Positions 38,152 to 46,235 of a DNA stretch of 64,000 nt are shown here, piece by piece (the first letter of the stretch is position 1; each line of letters opens with the position of its first letter). The position numbers were made by a program, and so were the translations under genes. Source of the stretch: an uncultured Neokomagataea sp. (GTDB lineage: Bacteria; Pseudomonadota; Alphaproteobacteria; Acetobacterales; Acetobacteraceae); NCBI RefSeq assembly GCF_946476835.1, contig NZ_CAMKWA010000002.1:186001-250000 (forward strand), given 5' to 3'. The notes below the pieces were generated by a model. That model had not been told where the DNA came from and did no database searches. It saw only the letters and a program-made list of their open reading frames with translations.

Positions 38152-40482
38152 ATGCCGCTCCCTCGACAATACACCCTCTTCCCTCGGCGCGTATTACCGT
38201 TGTGCCTTTTCGTCATCATCACGCTCTGCGCATCCATTTCCAACTTGAAGGCAGCCTCAAACCTTACCATTGTCGGGCAAGACTGGCGCAATATCTCAAC
38301 GTCCATCCTTCATGACCTGGATGACGGCGCACATGACCTGCAAAGTATCAATAACAGCCTCAACCAAACCAGCGCCAACCCCGACAACACCACCTTAGAT
38401 ACGCTGATCCACCAAGCGCAAACCACACAACAAACCATGCGCGGCACGATTGACCAGCTTCAATCCTTTGATGACATTACCCAGTCCTATCTCAAGATCC
38501 TCGGCCCTAAAGCCGCAGACCATGAAGACAGCGCGATCACATCCCAGCGCGCCGCCCTCCTCAACAACGCCCAAGCCGTGCAAACATCCCTAATGCGCGC
38601 CAAGCTGTACGCACTCCAAGCCCAACAGCTCATCGCCACACTGAACGCGCGCCGTATGCGCCTACACCATGCCACCTTGTGGGAGCCTGTTCCATCTCCC
38701 CTCAACCCCCATTTTTGGGCGAACCTCGCATCTGAAAATGCTGAAAATCACGGCTCTTTCCATAAAGGCGGTACATTAGAATATTGGGGAACACTGCTTG
38801 GCAGCCTTCTCGCTACATTTATCATCACCCCGCTCATTATCCCCGCCATCCTGCGTATTGCTTTACGCAAACCAGCCATCTCAGAAGACGAAGAAACCCC
38901 AACGATTGGAACATCCCTCCGTGGTGGCATTTTCGTAACCTTCCTCGGTGGTCTCATCGGCGCTATCGTAGCAGGCCTCCTCTGGGCCATAATTATTGCC
39001 CTGCTGCCAAGTGGCCCCGCACTAGATGGTAATATCTTCGCTCTGACACTTGCACAGACATTACCTTTCTGCGGCTTTATTATCGGCACAGGCCACGCCC
39101 TCACCGGGCGTCATAGCCCACTCGCGCAACACCACCCGGACCTCGCCTCACTCCTACGCAAGGTCGATGGTGCACTCGCCGTCGCAATCATAACGCTCAA
39201 CATCCTGCGCACAGCCCTTGAACAAGATGTCTTTGGGCCAACACTACTCATTGTCCTCGAAATTCTGTTTGTATTGAGCGTCAACATCACCGCGATCCTG
39301 ATCTTCCGTAAACTCCGCTCAATCGAGGGCACAAACAGCTTCGCACCATCCTTACTCGGCCTTATGGTGCTCACCTTTATCCTCAGCAGTGCGGCCATTC
39401 TTCTGCGCCATACACCAACCGCATTTTTCCTCATCGGCTGGCTGCTCACACTTGGCACTGCCCTCCTCACCACCGGACTACTCGCTCTCTTCTGGCGACA
39501 TGCGCTCGAGCAACTGTTAGACCCAGAAGGCCGCATTGGCCGACATCTCAGCGGGCTTGGCTTACCAGAACGACGCCTCCAGCAACTCACCGTTCTCCTC
39601 TCCGGGCTCGGCAATCTTTTTCTCTTTTTTGTCCTCGTCTCCACCGCACAAACCAGCGGCAGCGCAAACCCCGGCGATGTCGGTGAACGCCTGCGCCTCC
39701 TCTTTGTCGGCAATACGATTGGCGGGGTGCATGTCTCCCTCGGCACAATCCTCACCATCATCCTCATTTTCTTCGCGGCCTCTTACCTGATCCAGCAAGT
39801 CCGCCAATGGATCCGAGATCGCTTCCTTCCCACAACACGCCTCGATATCGGCGCACGCAACTCAATCACCTCCATTTTTACCTATTGCTCATGGATTTTA
39901 GTGGGGCTGTTTGAACTCAGCCTAGCCGGCCTGTCTGTCCAAAACCTAACATGGGTGGTCAGCGCCCTCTCAGTCGGTATCGGTTTTGGCCTTCAATCCA
40001 TCGTCCAAAACTTCGTCTCCGGCATTATTCTGCTCGCAGAGCGCCCGGTACGCATTGGTGACGTGGTTGAGATTTCCGGCAATCGTGGCGATGTCAAACG
40101 CATCAGCATTCGTGCCACAGAACTCAACCTCAGCGACGGCTCAACGGTGATCGTTCCGAACTCACAATTCATCACGTCCAGCGTGAAAAACGCCACTTTC
40201 TCCGGCGCCACCAGCGCCTTGTCCATGACCTTCAACGTCCCAACATCCTGTGACCTTGATGCCGTGCGCGCAAAACTCATCGAGATTGCTGCTGAGCGTG
40301 ACGAAGTCTTGGCAGACCCCGCCCCAACGGTCCGCATCAATGCGTTGGGCGATGCCGCCGTCACCATGGTCATGACCGTCCGCCTCAGCACCCCTAAAGA
40401 TGCCAGCAAGGTTCAAGATGCCGTGCTGTTCGGTATCTTCCGCCGCTTCCGTGAGGAATATGTTAAACTGACAACGGTCTAA
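38152..40482 (+). CDS. large mechanosensitive channel, MscS family with DUF3772
   Basis: A 776-residue MscS-type channel. A signal peptide (about 1-35) is followed by a periplasmic helical region (DUF3772-like, about 40-190), a set of extra membrane helices, and a C-terminal MscS core. The pore-lining helix reads SALSVGIGFGLQSIVQNFVSGI, followed by ERPVRIGDVVEI and VIVPNSQFI. Larger MscS relatives like this (MscK/YbdG-like) release solutes on hypo-osmotic shock. It may be co-transcribed with the helicase. Two hairpins lie beyond its stop. Confidence 0.93.
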   Translation: MPLPRQYTLFPRRVLPLCLFVIITLCASISNLKAASNLTIVGQDWRNISTSILHDLDDGAHDLQSINNSLNQTSANPDNTTLDTLIHQAQTTQQTMRGTIDQLQSFDDITQSYLKILGPKAADHEDSAITSQRAALLNNAQAVQTSLMRAKLYALQAQQLIATLNARRMRLHHATLWEPVPSPLNPHFWANLASENAENHGSFHKGGTLEYWGTLLGSLLATFIITPLIIPAILRIALRKPAISEDEETPTIGTSLRGGIFVTFLGGLIGAIVAGLLWAIIIALLPSGPALDGNIFALTLAQTLPFCGFIIGTGHALTGRHSPLAQHHPDLASLLRKVDGALAVAIITLNILRTALEQDVFGPTLLIVLEILFVLSVNITAILIFRKLRSIEGTNSFAPSLLGLMVLTFILSSAAILLRHTPTAFFLIGWLLTLGTALLTTGLLALFWRHALEQLLDPEGRIGRHLSGLGLPERRLQQLTVLLSGLGNLFLFFVLVSTAQTSGSANPGDVGERLRLLFVGNTIGGVHVSLGTILTIILIFFAASYLIQQVRQWIRDRFLPTTRLDIGARNSITSIFTYCSWILVGLFELSLAGLSVQNLTWVVSALSVGIGFGLQSIVQNFVSGIILLAERPVRIGDVVEISGNRGDVKRISIRATELNLSDGSTVIVPNSQFITSSVKNATFSGATSALSMTFNVPTSCDLDAVRAKLIEIAAERDEVLADPAPTVRINALGDAAVTMVMTVRLSTPKDASKVQDAVLFGIFRRFREEYVKLTTV

Positions 40483-40486
40483 GAAT

Positions 40487-40516
40487 GTTTTATTGCTGTT
40501 TAAACAGCAATAAAAC
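40487..40516. terminator. perfect 30-bp palindrome after the MscS gene
   Basis: GTTTTATTGCTGTTT is followed immediately by its exact reverse complement. A hairpin with a TTTAAA loop could form on either strand and probably serves as part of a bidirectional terminator between the convergent MscS and AraC genes. It could also be a protein-binding site. Confidence 0.55.
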
Positions 40517-40526
40517 TATGAGAAAC

Positions 40527-40564
40527 TACAATGAGAGGCTCTTTTAAACACGCTTCTCATTGTA
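40527..40564. terminator. second hairpin in the MscS/AraC convergent gap
   Basis: TACAATGAGAGGC pairs with GCTTCTCATTGTA over 13 bases (one G-T wobble) around a 12-base loop. It lies 10 bases after the 30-bp palindrome. No T-run follows directly, so its strength is uncertain. Confidence 0.45.
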
Positions 40565-40654
40565 AATGACCGTCCAAAAACATCACAATCACAGAGCTCC
40601 AACCACGTTTTTCTACACTTGATTTATCGAAGCGCCTCATTAGCTATCAAATTT

Positions 40655-41461
40655 TTATAGACTTTGATGTCGAAAGCGCCCCGGACGCACTCCAGTCAAA
40701 GCCGTAAAAGCTTTTGCAAATGCACTGAGCGATGCATATCCCACTTCAACCGACACATCGGTCACTCGCCCTCCTTCGGCAAGGAGGGTTGCCGCATGAA
40801 ATAATCTCGCTTGGGTAATCCACTCCTGCCAAGTCATTCCAGTCTCTTTTATGAAATAACGGCGGAAACTACGTTCTGACATACCCGCATGCGCCAGCGC
40901 GCATGACTGGCTGGTTTGCCCCAGATCGTTCAGCGCTCCATCCATGGCCCTCTGAAGCGCAGGGTGCATCGCCCGTGGTAAAATAAAAGGACACCTTGCG
41001 GTATTTTCTATCTGCTCCTTACAAAGGAGGACAAATGTCTGAAAAAAACTTTGTACCACAATGCTACTGTCACTGGCGCCATCAGACAAATGTAATGCGT
41101 GCAAAAACATCTCACGCAACAACGACGTTACTACAAATGTTCTGATCTCTGAATACACACCCGGAAATTCTATCGGGTTAAAGAAAAGGGAAATACCATC
41201 TAAATTGCGGATCATTGTTCGGTGGCGCGTATGGGGTGGAATCCATATTGCATGGCCAGCAGGCAGAAGGTGCCGCCCTTCTGGACCTTCCACTTGAGTA
41301 GTACCTTTTCTAGCATACGTTATCTGGTGGTAAGGGTGTGTATGCCAATCATAGAAAATAGCTTCTGTTGACTTCTTAATTGCAAAACTATTCGCCTGCA
41401 CACGATCCAAACCATTCTCTGCCAAAACAGTTTGCGTTTCCGCAACAGTCAGGATTTTCAT
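40655..41461 (-). CDS. AraC-family transcriptional regulator with cupin sensor
   Basis: A 268-residue regulator. The N-terminal half is a cupin-type sensor (FYDWHTHPYHQITYARKG, IPPHTRHR) and the C-terminal half is a double helix-turn-helix (MSERSFRRYFIKETGMTWQEW, VTDVSVEVGYASLSAFAKAF). Divergent to a methyltransferase gene, which is the most likely target. An 8-12-8 inverted repeat lies between them. The base composition of the pair is noticeably more AT-rich than the flanks, suggesting recent acquisition. The ligand is unknown. Confidence 0.9.
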   Translation of the reverse strand: MKILTVAETQTVLAENGLDRVQANSFAIKKSTEAIFYDWHTHPYHQITYARKGTTQVEGPEGRHLLPAGHAIWIPPHTRHRTMIRNLDGISLFFNPIEFPGVYSEIRTFVVTSLLREMFLHALHLSDGASDSSIVVQSFFQTFVLLCKEQIENTARCPFILPRAMHPALQRAMDGALNDLGQTSQSCALAHAGMSERSFRRYFIKETGMTWQEWITQARLFHAATLLAEGGRVTDVSVEVGYASLSAFAKAFTALTGVRPGRFRHQSL

Positions 41462-41481
41462 TTGGCCGGTATCCGTTGTTT

Positions 41482-41509
41482 TATGACCGAAAATCGTCAG
41501 ACGGTCATA
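41482..41509. promoter_or_regulatory. inverted repeat between araC-type gene and methyltransferase
   Basis: TATGACCG and CGGTCATA form an 8-bp inverted repeat with a 12-base spacer in the 89-base divergent region. It is a plausible site for the AraC-family regulator. Confidence 0.4.
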
Positions 41510-41550
41510 TCACTTTTCCATATACCTAAACGGTACAGAAAGGAATGAAG

Positions 41551-42327
41551 ATGCCTGCCTCTTACACACCACATGACCAAAAAATTATCGACCAATTTAC
41601 ACGTTGGGCAAAGCCATTTGCAGAACTACCCATCCACGCGGAGGCGGACAGTCTTCGTGAAGTAATAACAGCCTGTAACATAACAGAAGCTTCAACCGTT
41701 CTGGACGTTGCCTGTGGACCGGGCATTGTGGCCTGTGCGCTCGCGCAAGAAGGAGCATGTGTCACCGGCATTGACTTGACCCCCCGCATGATTGCCCAAG
41801 CGCATGATCGTGCGGTCAAAAACAATGTAACCGTCAATTTTCAGGTCGGAGACGCTCGCAGTCTACCGTTCAAAGACTCCTCTTTTGATCGGGTTGTAAC
41901 ACGTTACAGCTTTCATCATATGGAAAACCCTCGTGAGGTTCTGGCAGAAATGATACGTGTCTGCCGCCCCAATGGACGCCTTATTGTTATTGATGCAACG
42001 CCTGCACCCGCAGCACAGCAAGGATACGATCAGGCCGAAAAACTACGTGATGCATCCCACACAAGTGCCCTGACCCTTACACAATTACTATCACTCGGAA
42101 ATGATGCAGGATTATCTCATATCTTAACCAATCAATATCGCCTTGAATCCCGGCTAGAGGATCAAGTCGCCCCGGAAGACTGGAGCGCTTTAAAGGCAAT
42201 ATTTTTAGAAGATATTCGCTGTGGTCTAGACCGCCTTGGTATGGGCGCGTGGCAAGCAGAAGACGGAATCCGTTTTCATTTTCCAATCTCAATTGTTTCG
42301 TGGTCAAAACCATCCAACATGTATTAA
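41551..42327 (+). CDS. SAM-dependent class I methyltransferase (UbiE-like)
   Basis: A 258-residue methyltransferase with the SAM-binding motif VLDVACGPG (50-58), the acidic end of strand 2 (VTGIDLTPRMI) and the post-motif stretch GDARSLPFKDSSFDRV. The acceptor cannot be predicted; UbiE-like small molecule methyltransferases are the nearest group. ATG 41551 has AAGGA 6 bases upstream; the track's ATG 41545 is too close. It is divergent to an AraC regulator and lies in a more AT-rich islet. Confidence 0.88.
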   Translation: MPASYTPHDQKIIDQFTRWAKPFAELPIHAEADSLREVITACNITEASTVLDVACGPGIVACALAQEGACVTGIDLTPRMIAQAHDRAVKNNVTVNFQVGDARSLPFKDSSFDRVVTRYSFHHMENPREVLAEMIRVCRPNGRLIVIDATPAPAAQQGYDQAEKLRDASHTSALTLTQLLSLGNDAGLSHILTNQYRLESRLEDQVAPEDWSALKAIFLEDIRCGLDRLGMGAWQAEDGIRFHFPISIVSWSKPSNMY

Positions 42328-42365
42328 GATACAATACTCATCTTTATTTTCTAATTATAATGAGA

Positions 42366-42413
42366 CTGACTGCTATCTTATTCCGAGTATTTTTTCAGAA
42401 AGATAACAGTCAG
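42366..42413. terminator. hairpin between methyltransferase and convergent glycosyltransferase
   Basis: CTGACTGCTATCTT pairs with AAGATAACAGTCAG over 14 positions with one mismatch, which becomes a G-U pair in the leftward RNA. The loop is 20 bases. It lies between the ends of convergent genes but has no T-run after either arm. Confidence 0.4.
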
Positions 42414-42461
42414 CTCGTTAAGGGCGTTTCGTTATGAGCGCAAATTCACTCTCAACATCAC

Positions 42462-43502
42462 TCAAAAAAACGGATGCAGCGCGTTTTCAAACAAATCCGT
42501 GCAGGCTTCCCACGTGAAGCGCTCGGCATGTTTCCGGCATTCTGCCCGATCAGCCTTCAGCGCCGCCAAACACGCAGCCTTCAGGTCAGGCCCAACAGAA
42601 CCAATACGCCCATCCGTCCCGGCAAGAATATCGCGTGGCCCCGTCACATCATATGCGGCGCACGGCGTGCCACTGGCCAATGCCTCCAACAACACAAGGC
42701 CAAACGTATCCGTCACACTTGGGAACACGAAAACGTCTCCCCCGGCATAAGCTGCGGACAGTTCACCCTCGTCCAAACGGCCCGTAAAAAAAGCCTGAGG
42801 AAATTTCTGCTCCAAAGCCGGGCGCTGTGGCCCATCACCTACAACCACTTTCGTTCCAGGAAGGTCGAGCGACAAAAACGCCTCAATATTCTTTTCAACT
42901 GCAACGCGCCCAACATAAATAAAAATCGGCCCCGGCACTCCAAGGCGTGCTTGCCAGTCACAACGTGGCTCCGGCGCGAAACGCTCCAAATTAACCCCAC
43001 GCGTCCATGGGCTTAAACGCGTAAAGCCACGGCCTTCCAGATCTTTCCGCAAGCTTGCCGTGGCAACCAACGTCGCCGAGGCCGCATTATGAAAATGCCG
43101 TAGCAAACGATAAGACAGGTTCAGACCAAACTTAATCCGCGCCTGCACATATTCCGGGAAACGTGTGTGATAGGACGTCGTAAACGGCACACCCTTCTTA
43201 CGCGCCCAACGCCAAGCGGCCCAGCCAATGGGGCCTTCTGTAACGATGTGCAAAACCTCAGGGCGAAACTCCCGCATAATCTGCGCGAACTTCCCACCCG
43301 GCCGCGTCGCCAAGCGAATTTCTGGATAGGTCGGGCACGGCACCGTGTGGAACTGATCTGGCCCCACAACACGCACCTCATGGCCGCGCTTGCGCAGTTC
43401 TTCTACCACGATGGACATTGTCCGCACAACGCCATTGACCTGAGGGTGCCACGCATCCGTAGCAATCAAAATACGTCGTAAAACGCGAGGTGTCTCTGTC
43501 AC
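42462..43502 (-). CDS. agt: GT4 glycosyltransferase (glycosyltransferase family 1 annotation), Agt-like lipid glycosyltransferase
   Basis: A 346-residue GT-B glycosyltransferase. The N-terminal acceptor half opens with ILIATDAWHPQVNGVVRT and contains HIVTEGPIGWAA; the donor half has PIFIYVGRVAVEKNIEAFL and FGLVLLEALASGTPCAAYD, the nucleotide-sugar binding region. Relatives include mannosyl and glucosyl/glucuronosyl transferases that act on diacylglycerol. Its GTG start overlaps the phosphoesterase TGA (GTGA), so it is coupled to a PlcP-like protein. In other Alphaproteobacteria this pair (PlcP, Agt) replaces phospholipids by glycolipids during phosphate shortage. The symbol is therefore an inference from context. 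Confidence 0.8.
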   Translation of the reverse strand: MTETPRVLRRILIATDAWHPQVNGVVRTMSIVVEELRKRGHEVRVVGPDQFHTVPCPTYPEIRLATRPGGKFAQIMREFRPEVLHIVTEGPIGWAAWRWARKKGVPFTTSYHTRFPEYVQARIKFGLNLSYRLLRHFHNAASATLVATASLRKDLEGRGFTRLSPWTRGVNLERFAPEPRCDWQARLGVPGPIFIYVGRVAVEKNIEAFLSLDLPGTKVVVGDGPQRPALEQKFPQAFFTGRLDEGELSAAYAGGDVFVFPSVTDTFGLVLLEALASGTPCAAYDVTGPRDILAGTDGRIGSVGPDLKAACLAALKADRAECRKHAERFTWEACTDLFENALHPFF

Positions 43503-44407
43503 GCTGTTTGCTTTGCTTCAATCGTGGTCTCAGATGCCATACCCTGCTGCATCATCTGCGCTAGTACAGGCTTCAAATCATCCCCAAGCGCACCAGCAGG
43601 CTTGTTGATTTCAGAGAGAGTGGTTTTCCATGCCTCATGCATCCGCGCGGTCCAGTCCACGAGTTCAAACTGGCCATCCCATTTTTCCACCAGAGCCGTG
43701 CAGCTTTCGACCCAATCCCCTGTGTTCATATAGGTCACACCGCCAATATCGCGGATTTCAGCCGTATGAATATGCCCACAAATCACACCATCTGCGCCAA
43801 TCTGCTTCGCTTCACGCGCCAGAGCCATCTCAAAACGATCAATCGCTTTAACCGCACTTTTCACGCGCTTTTTGGCCCATGCAGAGAACGAGCGATACGG
43901 CAAACCTAACTTACGACGCGCGACGTTAATCCAACGATTAAGGAAAAGCGCCGCCGTATAGGCATGATCACCCAACACAGCCAAGAGCGGATAACAGCGG
44001 ACGATGCTATCAAACTCATCGCCATGAATAACCAAATATTTACGCCCATCCGCAGCAACATGCTCAGCCTTTGGCACCAAGCGGATAGACGCAATTTTCA
44101 ATTCCATCGAAAGCCAGTTGCGCAGCATTTCGTCATGGTTACCGGGGATGTAAATAACTTCCGTGCCATTGCGCGCCAACCGCAGAATAAGACGCAAGAA
44201 TTCATCATGCGCTTCATCCCAATACCACGCCCGCCGAAGTCTCCACCCGTCAATAATATCACCAACAAGGTAGAGGCGTTCACACGTAATAGTACGCAAG
44301 AAATCAGTCGTCAGAGCAACACGACTTCCTCGTGTACCCATATGAATGTCCGAAATAAAAACCGATCGGTAAGACGTCGGCTCGGAACTTTCCACTGTGA
44401 AACGCAT
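43499..44407 (-). CDS. plcP: PlcP-like phospholipase C / UDP-2,3-diacylglucosamine diphosphatase-family metallophosphoesterase
   Basis: A calcineurin-type metallophosphoesterase of the LpxH-like (COG2908) group, 302 residues. The metal ligands are clear: SDIHMG, GDIIDGW, GNHDEM, VIHGDEFD and CGHIHTAE. Automated annotation will call it UDP-2,3-diacylglucosamine diphosphatase. Alphaproteobacteria typically use LpxI for lipid A, and members of this group paired with an Agt glycosyltransferase act as phospholipase C (PlcP), freeing diacylglycerol from phospholipid. Overlap with the glycosyltransferase and a candidate Pho box upstream support that reading. The divergent lipid kinase strengthens the lipid theme. 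Confidence 0.82.
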   Translation of the reverse strand: MRFTVESSEPTSYRSVFISDIHMGTRGSRVALTTDFLRTITCERLYLVGDIIDGWRLRRAWYWDEAHDEFLRLILRLARNGTEVIYIPGNHDEMLRNWLSMELKIASIRLVPKAEHVAADGRKYLVIHGDEFDSIVRCYPLLAVLGDHAYTAALFLNRWINVARRKLGLPYRSFSAWAKKRVKSAVKAIDRFEMALAREAKQIGADGVICGHIHTAEIRDIGGVTYMNTGDWVESCTALVEKWDGQFELVDWTARMHEAWKTTLSEINKPAGALGDDLKPVLAQMMQQGMASETTIEAKQTA

Positions 44408-44476
44408 GGGACCCGCCCCCTCGCTATTACAGTCCTAGGACGTATTCTGTCTTAAACGATTCCTCCTCTGTGCCAC

Positions 44477-44494
44477 GTGACAGTTTCATGATTT
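44477..44494 (-). promoter_or_regulatory. candidate Pho box upstream of plcP
   Basis: On the minus strand AAATCAT-GAAA-CTGTCAC resembles the PhoB consensus CTGTCAT-AWAW-CTGTMAY: the second half fits fully, the spacer fits in three of four positions and the first half in four of seven. It lies about 70 bases upstream of the plcP start and within the divergent promoter region of the lipid kinase. Confidence 0.4.
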
Positions 44495-44589
44495 CGCTTC
44501 CGTGCCGATAGTCAGAACCCCAAGAATAGCGTTCAAATCATTCCATAGAGGCTTAACCTTATTATGCGGTTTCGACAGGAGACGGCACC

Positions 44590-45495
44590 ATGTACGTGAT
44601 CCACAATCCCACAGCGGGCCGCCGCAACACACGCAAACTCTGGGCCGTTCTCGACTGCCTTCTTGCGCATGGCATTTCCGTTAAAATCATGGAGACCCGT
44701 TACGGTGGGCACGCCTCAAGCCTTGCCCGAGAAGCCGCTGAGGCTGGCGCACGCATCATCATTGCCGCAGGCGGCGATGGCACCATTGCAGAAACTGTCG
44801 CCGGTATGATCGGCAGTTCAGCCCGCCTAGGGATTATCCCTCTCGGCACGGCCAATGTTCTCGCCCATGAATATGACATCCCCTTCCATACCAAAGACCT
44901 CGCCGCCACTCTGACATCCCCACACAGCACCCCTCTCTGGCCAGGCATGATGCAAACCAATCATCAAACCAAACTTTTTGTTCAGATGGTTGGTGCCGGT
45001 TTTGACGCCCATGTCGTGCATGCCATCAACCTACGCCTCAAACGCGCTGTCGGGCGGAATGCCTATATCATTCAAACACTGACAGAACTGCCCAAATACC
45101 CCTTCCCAGACCTAACCGTCACCGTCGATGGCAGCACCTATACCGCCGCCAGTGCCATTATCAGCAAAGGCCGCCTCTATGGTGGACCTTACACACTCGA
45201 CCCAACCGCGCGCCCAGATCGCCCAGGATTTTCCATTACTTTATTCCGCCATGGCGGTGTTTTTTCTGCCCTACGCGCAGGAATGGCGCTCCCACAAAGC
45301 CGCATGAGCCGCCTACCGGGGGTTATCTCCCTCAAGGGGGCACACGTGACAATCTCTCACCCCGATGGCGTCCCCCTTCAAGCTGATGGAGACGCCGCCG
45401 GTCATACGGCGGTTACCCTCAAAGATGCAGCACAACCTGTGCAACTCGCCACACCTGCCAAAAACCCGTTTATCGACTCACGACTCTTCACCTGA
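44590..45495 (+). CDS. diacylglycerol kinase family lipid kinase
   Basis: A 301-residue soluble lipid kinase (DAGK catalytic / YegS-like). The phosphate-binding start HNPTAGRR, the ATP-binding GGDGTIAETVAG and GTANVLAHE are present. AGGAG stands 8 bases before the ATG. It would phosphorylate diacylglycerol or a related lipid, which suits its position divergent from the plcP-agt pair. Its last 18 bases overlap the convergent mgtC gene. Confidence 0.88.
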   Translation: MYVIHNPTAGRRNTRKLWAVLDCLLAHGISVKIMETRYGGHASSLAREAAEAGARIIIAAGGDGTIAETVAGMIGSSARLGIIPLGTANVLAHEYDIPFHTKDLAATLTSPHSTPLWPGMMQTNHQTKLFVQMVGAGFDAHVVHAINLRLKRAVGRNAYIIQTLTELPKYPFPDLTVTVDGSTYTAASAIISKGRLYGGPYTLDPTARPDRPGFSITLFRHGGVFSALRAGMALPQSRMSRLPGVISLKGAHVTISHPDGVPLQADGDAAGHTAVTLKDAAQPVQLATPAKNPFIDSRLFT

Positions 45496-46206
45496 GTTCC
45501 AAAACGCCTGCCGAACACCTTCCATATCTTCAACACGCTCCATCGCAATATCCAGCTCTTCCACTTGCACGGCTGTTGCGTAGAGCGTGAAGGACAACTC
45601 CACCTCGTCATCACCAAATGGATGGTCCTCAATCTGCCGGACGGGATAGCTGGCCAACTCCAAAATCTCCGCAACGGCATCACGCAGATCAGACCGCACC
45701 CAACGTTCACAAATCACATAAACCACATAAGTGGCCTCACCGCTTTCCTCACGGAACGGCAAACGATTGATGTGATTAACAAGCGGCCTCAGCAGCGTGT
45801 TTGATGCCAAGACGAAAAACGCCGCTAAAAACGCTTCATCCAAAATCCCGGCACCAGCACATGCCCCCACCGCGCCGGAGCCCCACACGGTCGCCGCGGT
45901 GTTCAGGCCAGACACACTAGCCCCTTCTTTCATAATCGCCCCGGCCCCCAAAAAGCCGATACCCGACACGACATAGGCCACAATCGTAATCGCCGTCTGA
46001 GAGCCACCCTGCAACTCATGCAGACGCGTCCCCAGAGACACAAAAATCGCAGCCCCAACAGCAACCAGCGTATTCGTACGCAACCCCGCCGTACGCTGCC
46101 GCACCTGCCGTTCAATGCCGATGATCCCGCCCAGCACAAACGCGCAAAGCAGATTCACCAGAGTTTCACCCGTTTCACTTAAGGTCGCAAAATGCCAGCC
46201 GCTCAT
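45478..46206 (-). CDS. mgtC: MgtC/SapB family membrane protein
   Basis: A 242-residue protein with an N-terminal MgtC-type membrane domain of about five helices (LLCAFVLGGIIGIERQVRQRTAGLRTN is the family signature) and a soluble ACT-like C-terminal domain (about 160-240). MgtC restrains the F-type ATPase and supports growth in low magnesium in Salmonella. The gene follows mgtA by 29 bases on the same strand, so it is probably co-transcribed with the magnesium pump. Confidence 0.92.
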   Translation of the reverse strand: MSGWHFATLSETGETLVNLLCAFVLGGIIGIERQVRQRTAGLRTNTLVAVGAAIFVSLGTRLHELQGGSQTAITIVAYVVSGIGFLGAGAIMKEGASVSGLNTAATVWGSGAVGACAGAGILDEAFLAAFFVLASNTLLRPLVNHINRLPFREESGEATYVVYVICERWVRSDLRDAVAEILELASYPVRQIEDHPFGDDEVELSFTLYATAVQVEELDIAMERVEDMEGVRQAFWNSGEES

Positions 46207-46235
46207 GAAGCCTCTTTATTTGTCTGATCGTGCAC

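Noticed and set aside
43499-44407. Assignment as the lipid A enzyme LpxH
   Set aside because: Alphaproteobacteria usually use LpxI, and the coupling with a GT4 transferase fits PlcP better; kept as alternative.
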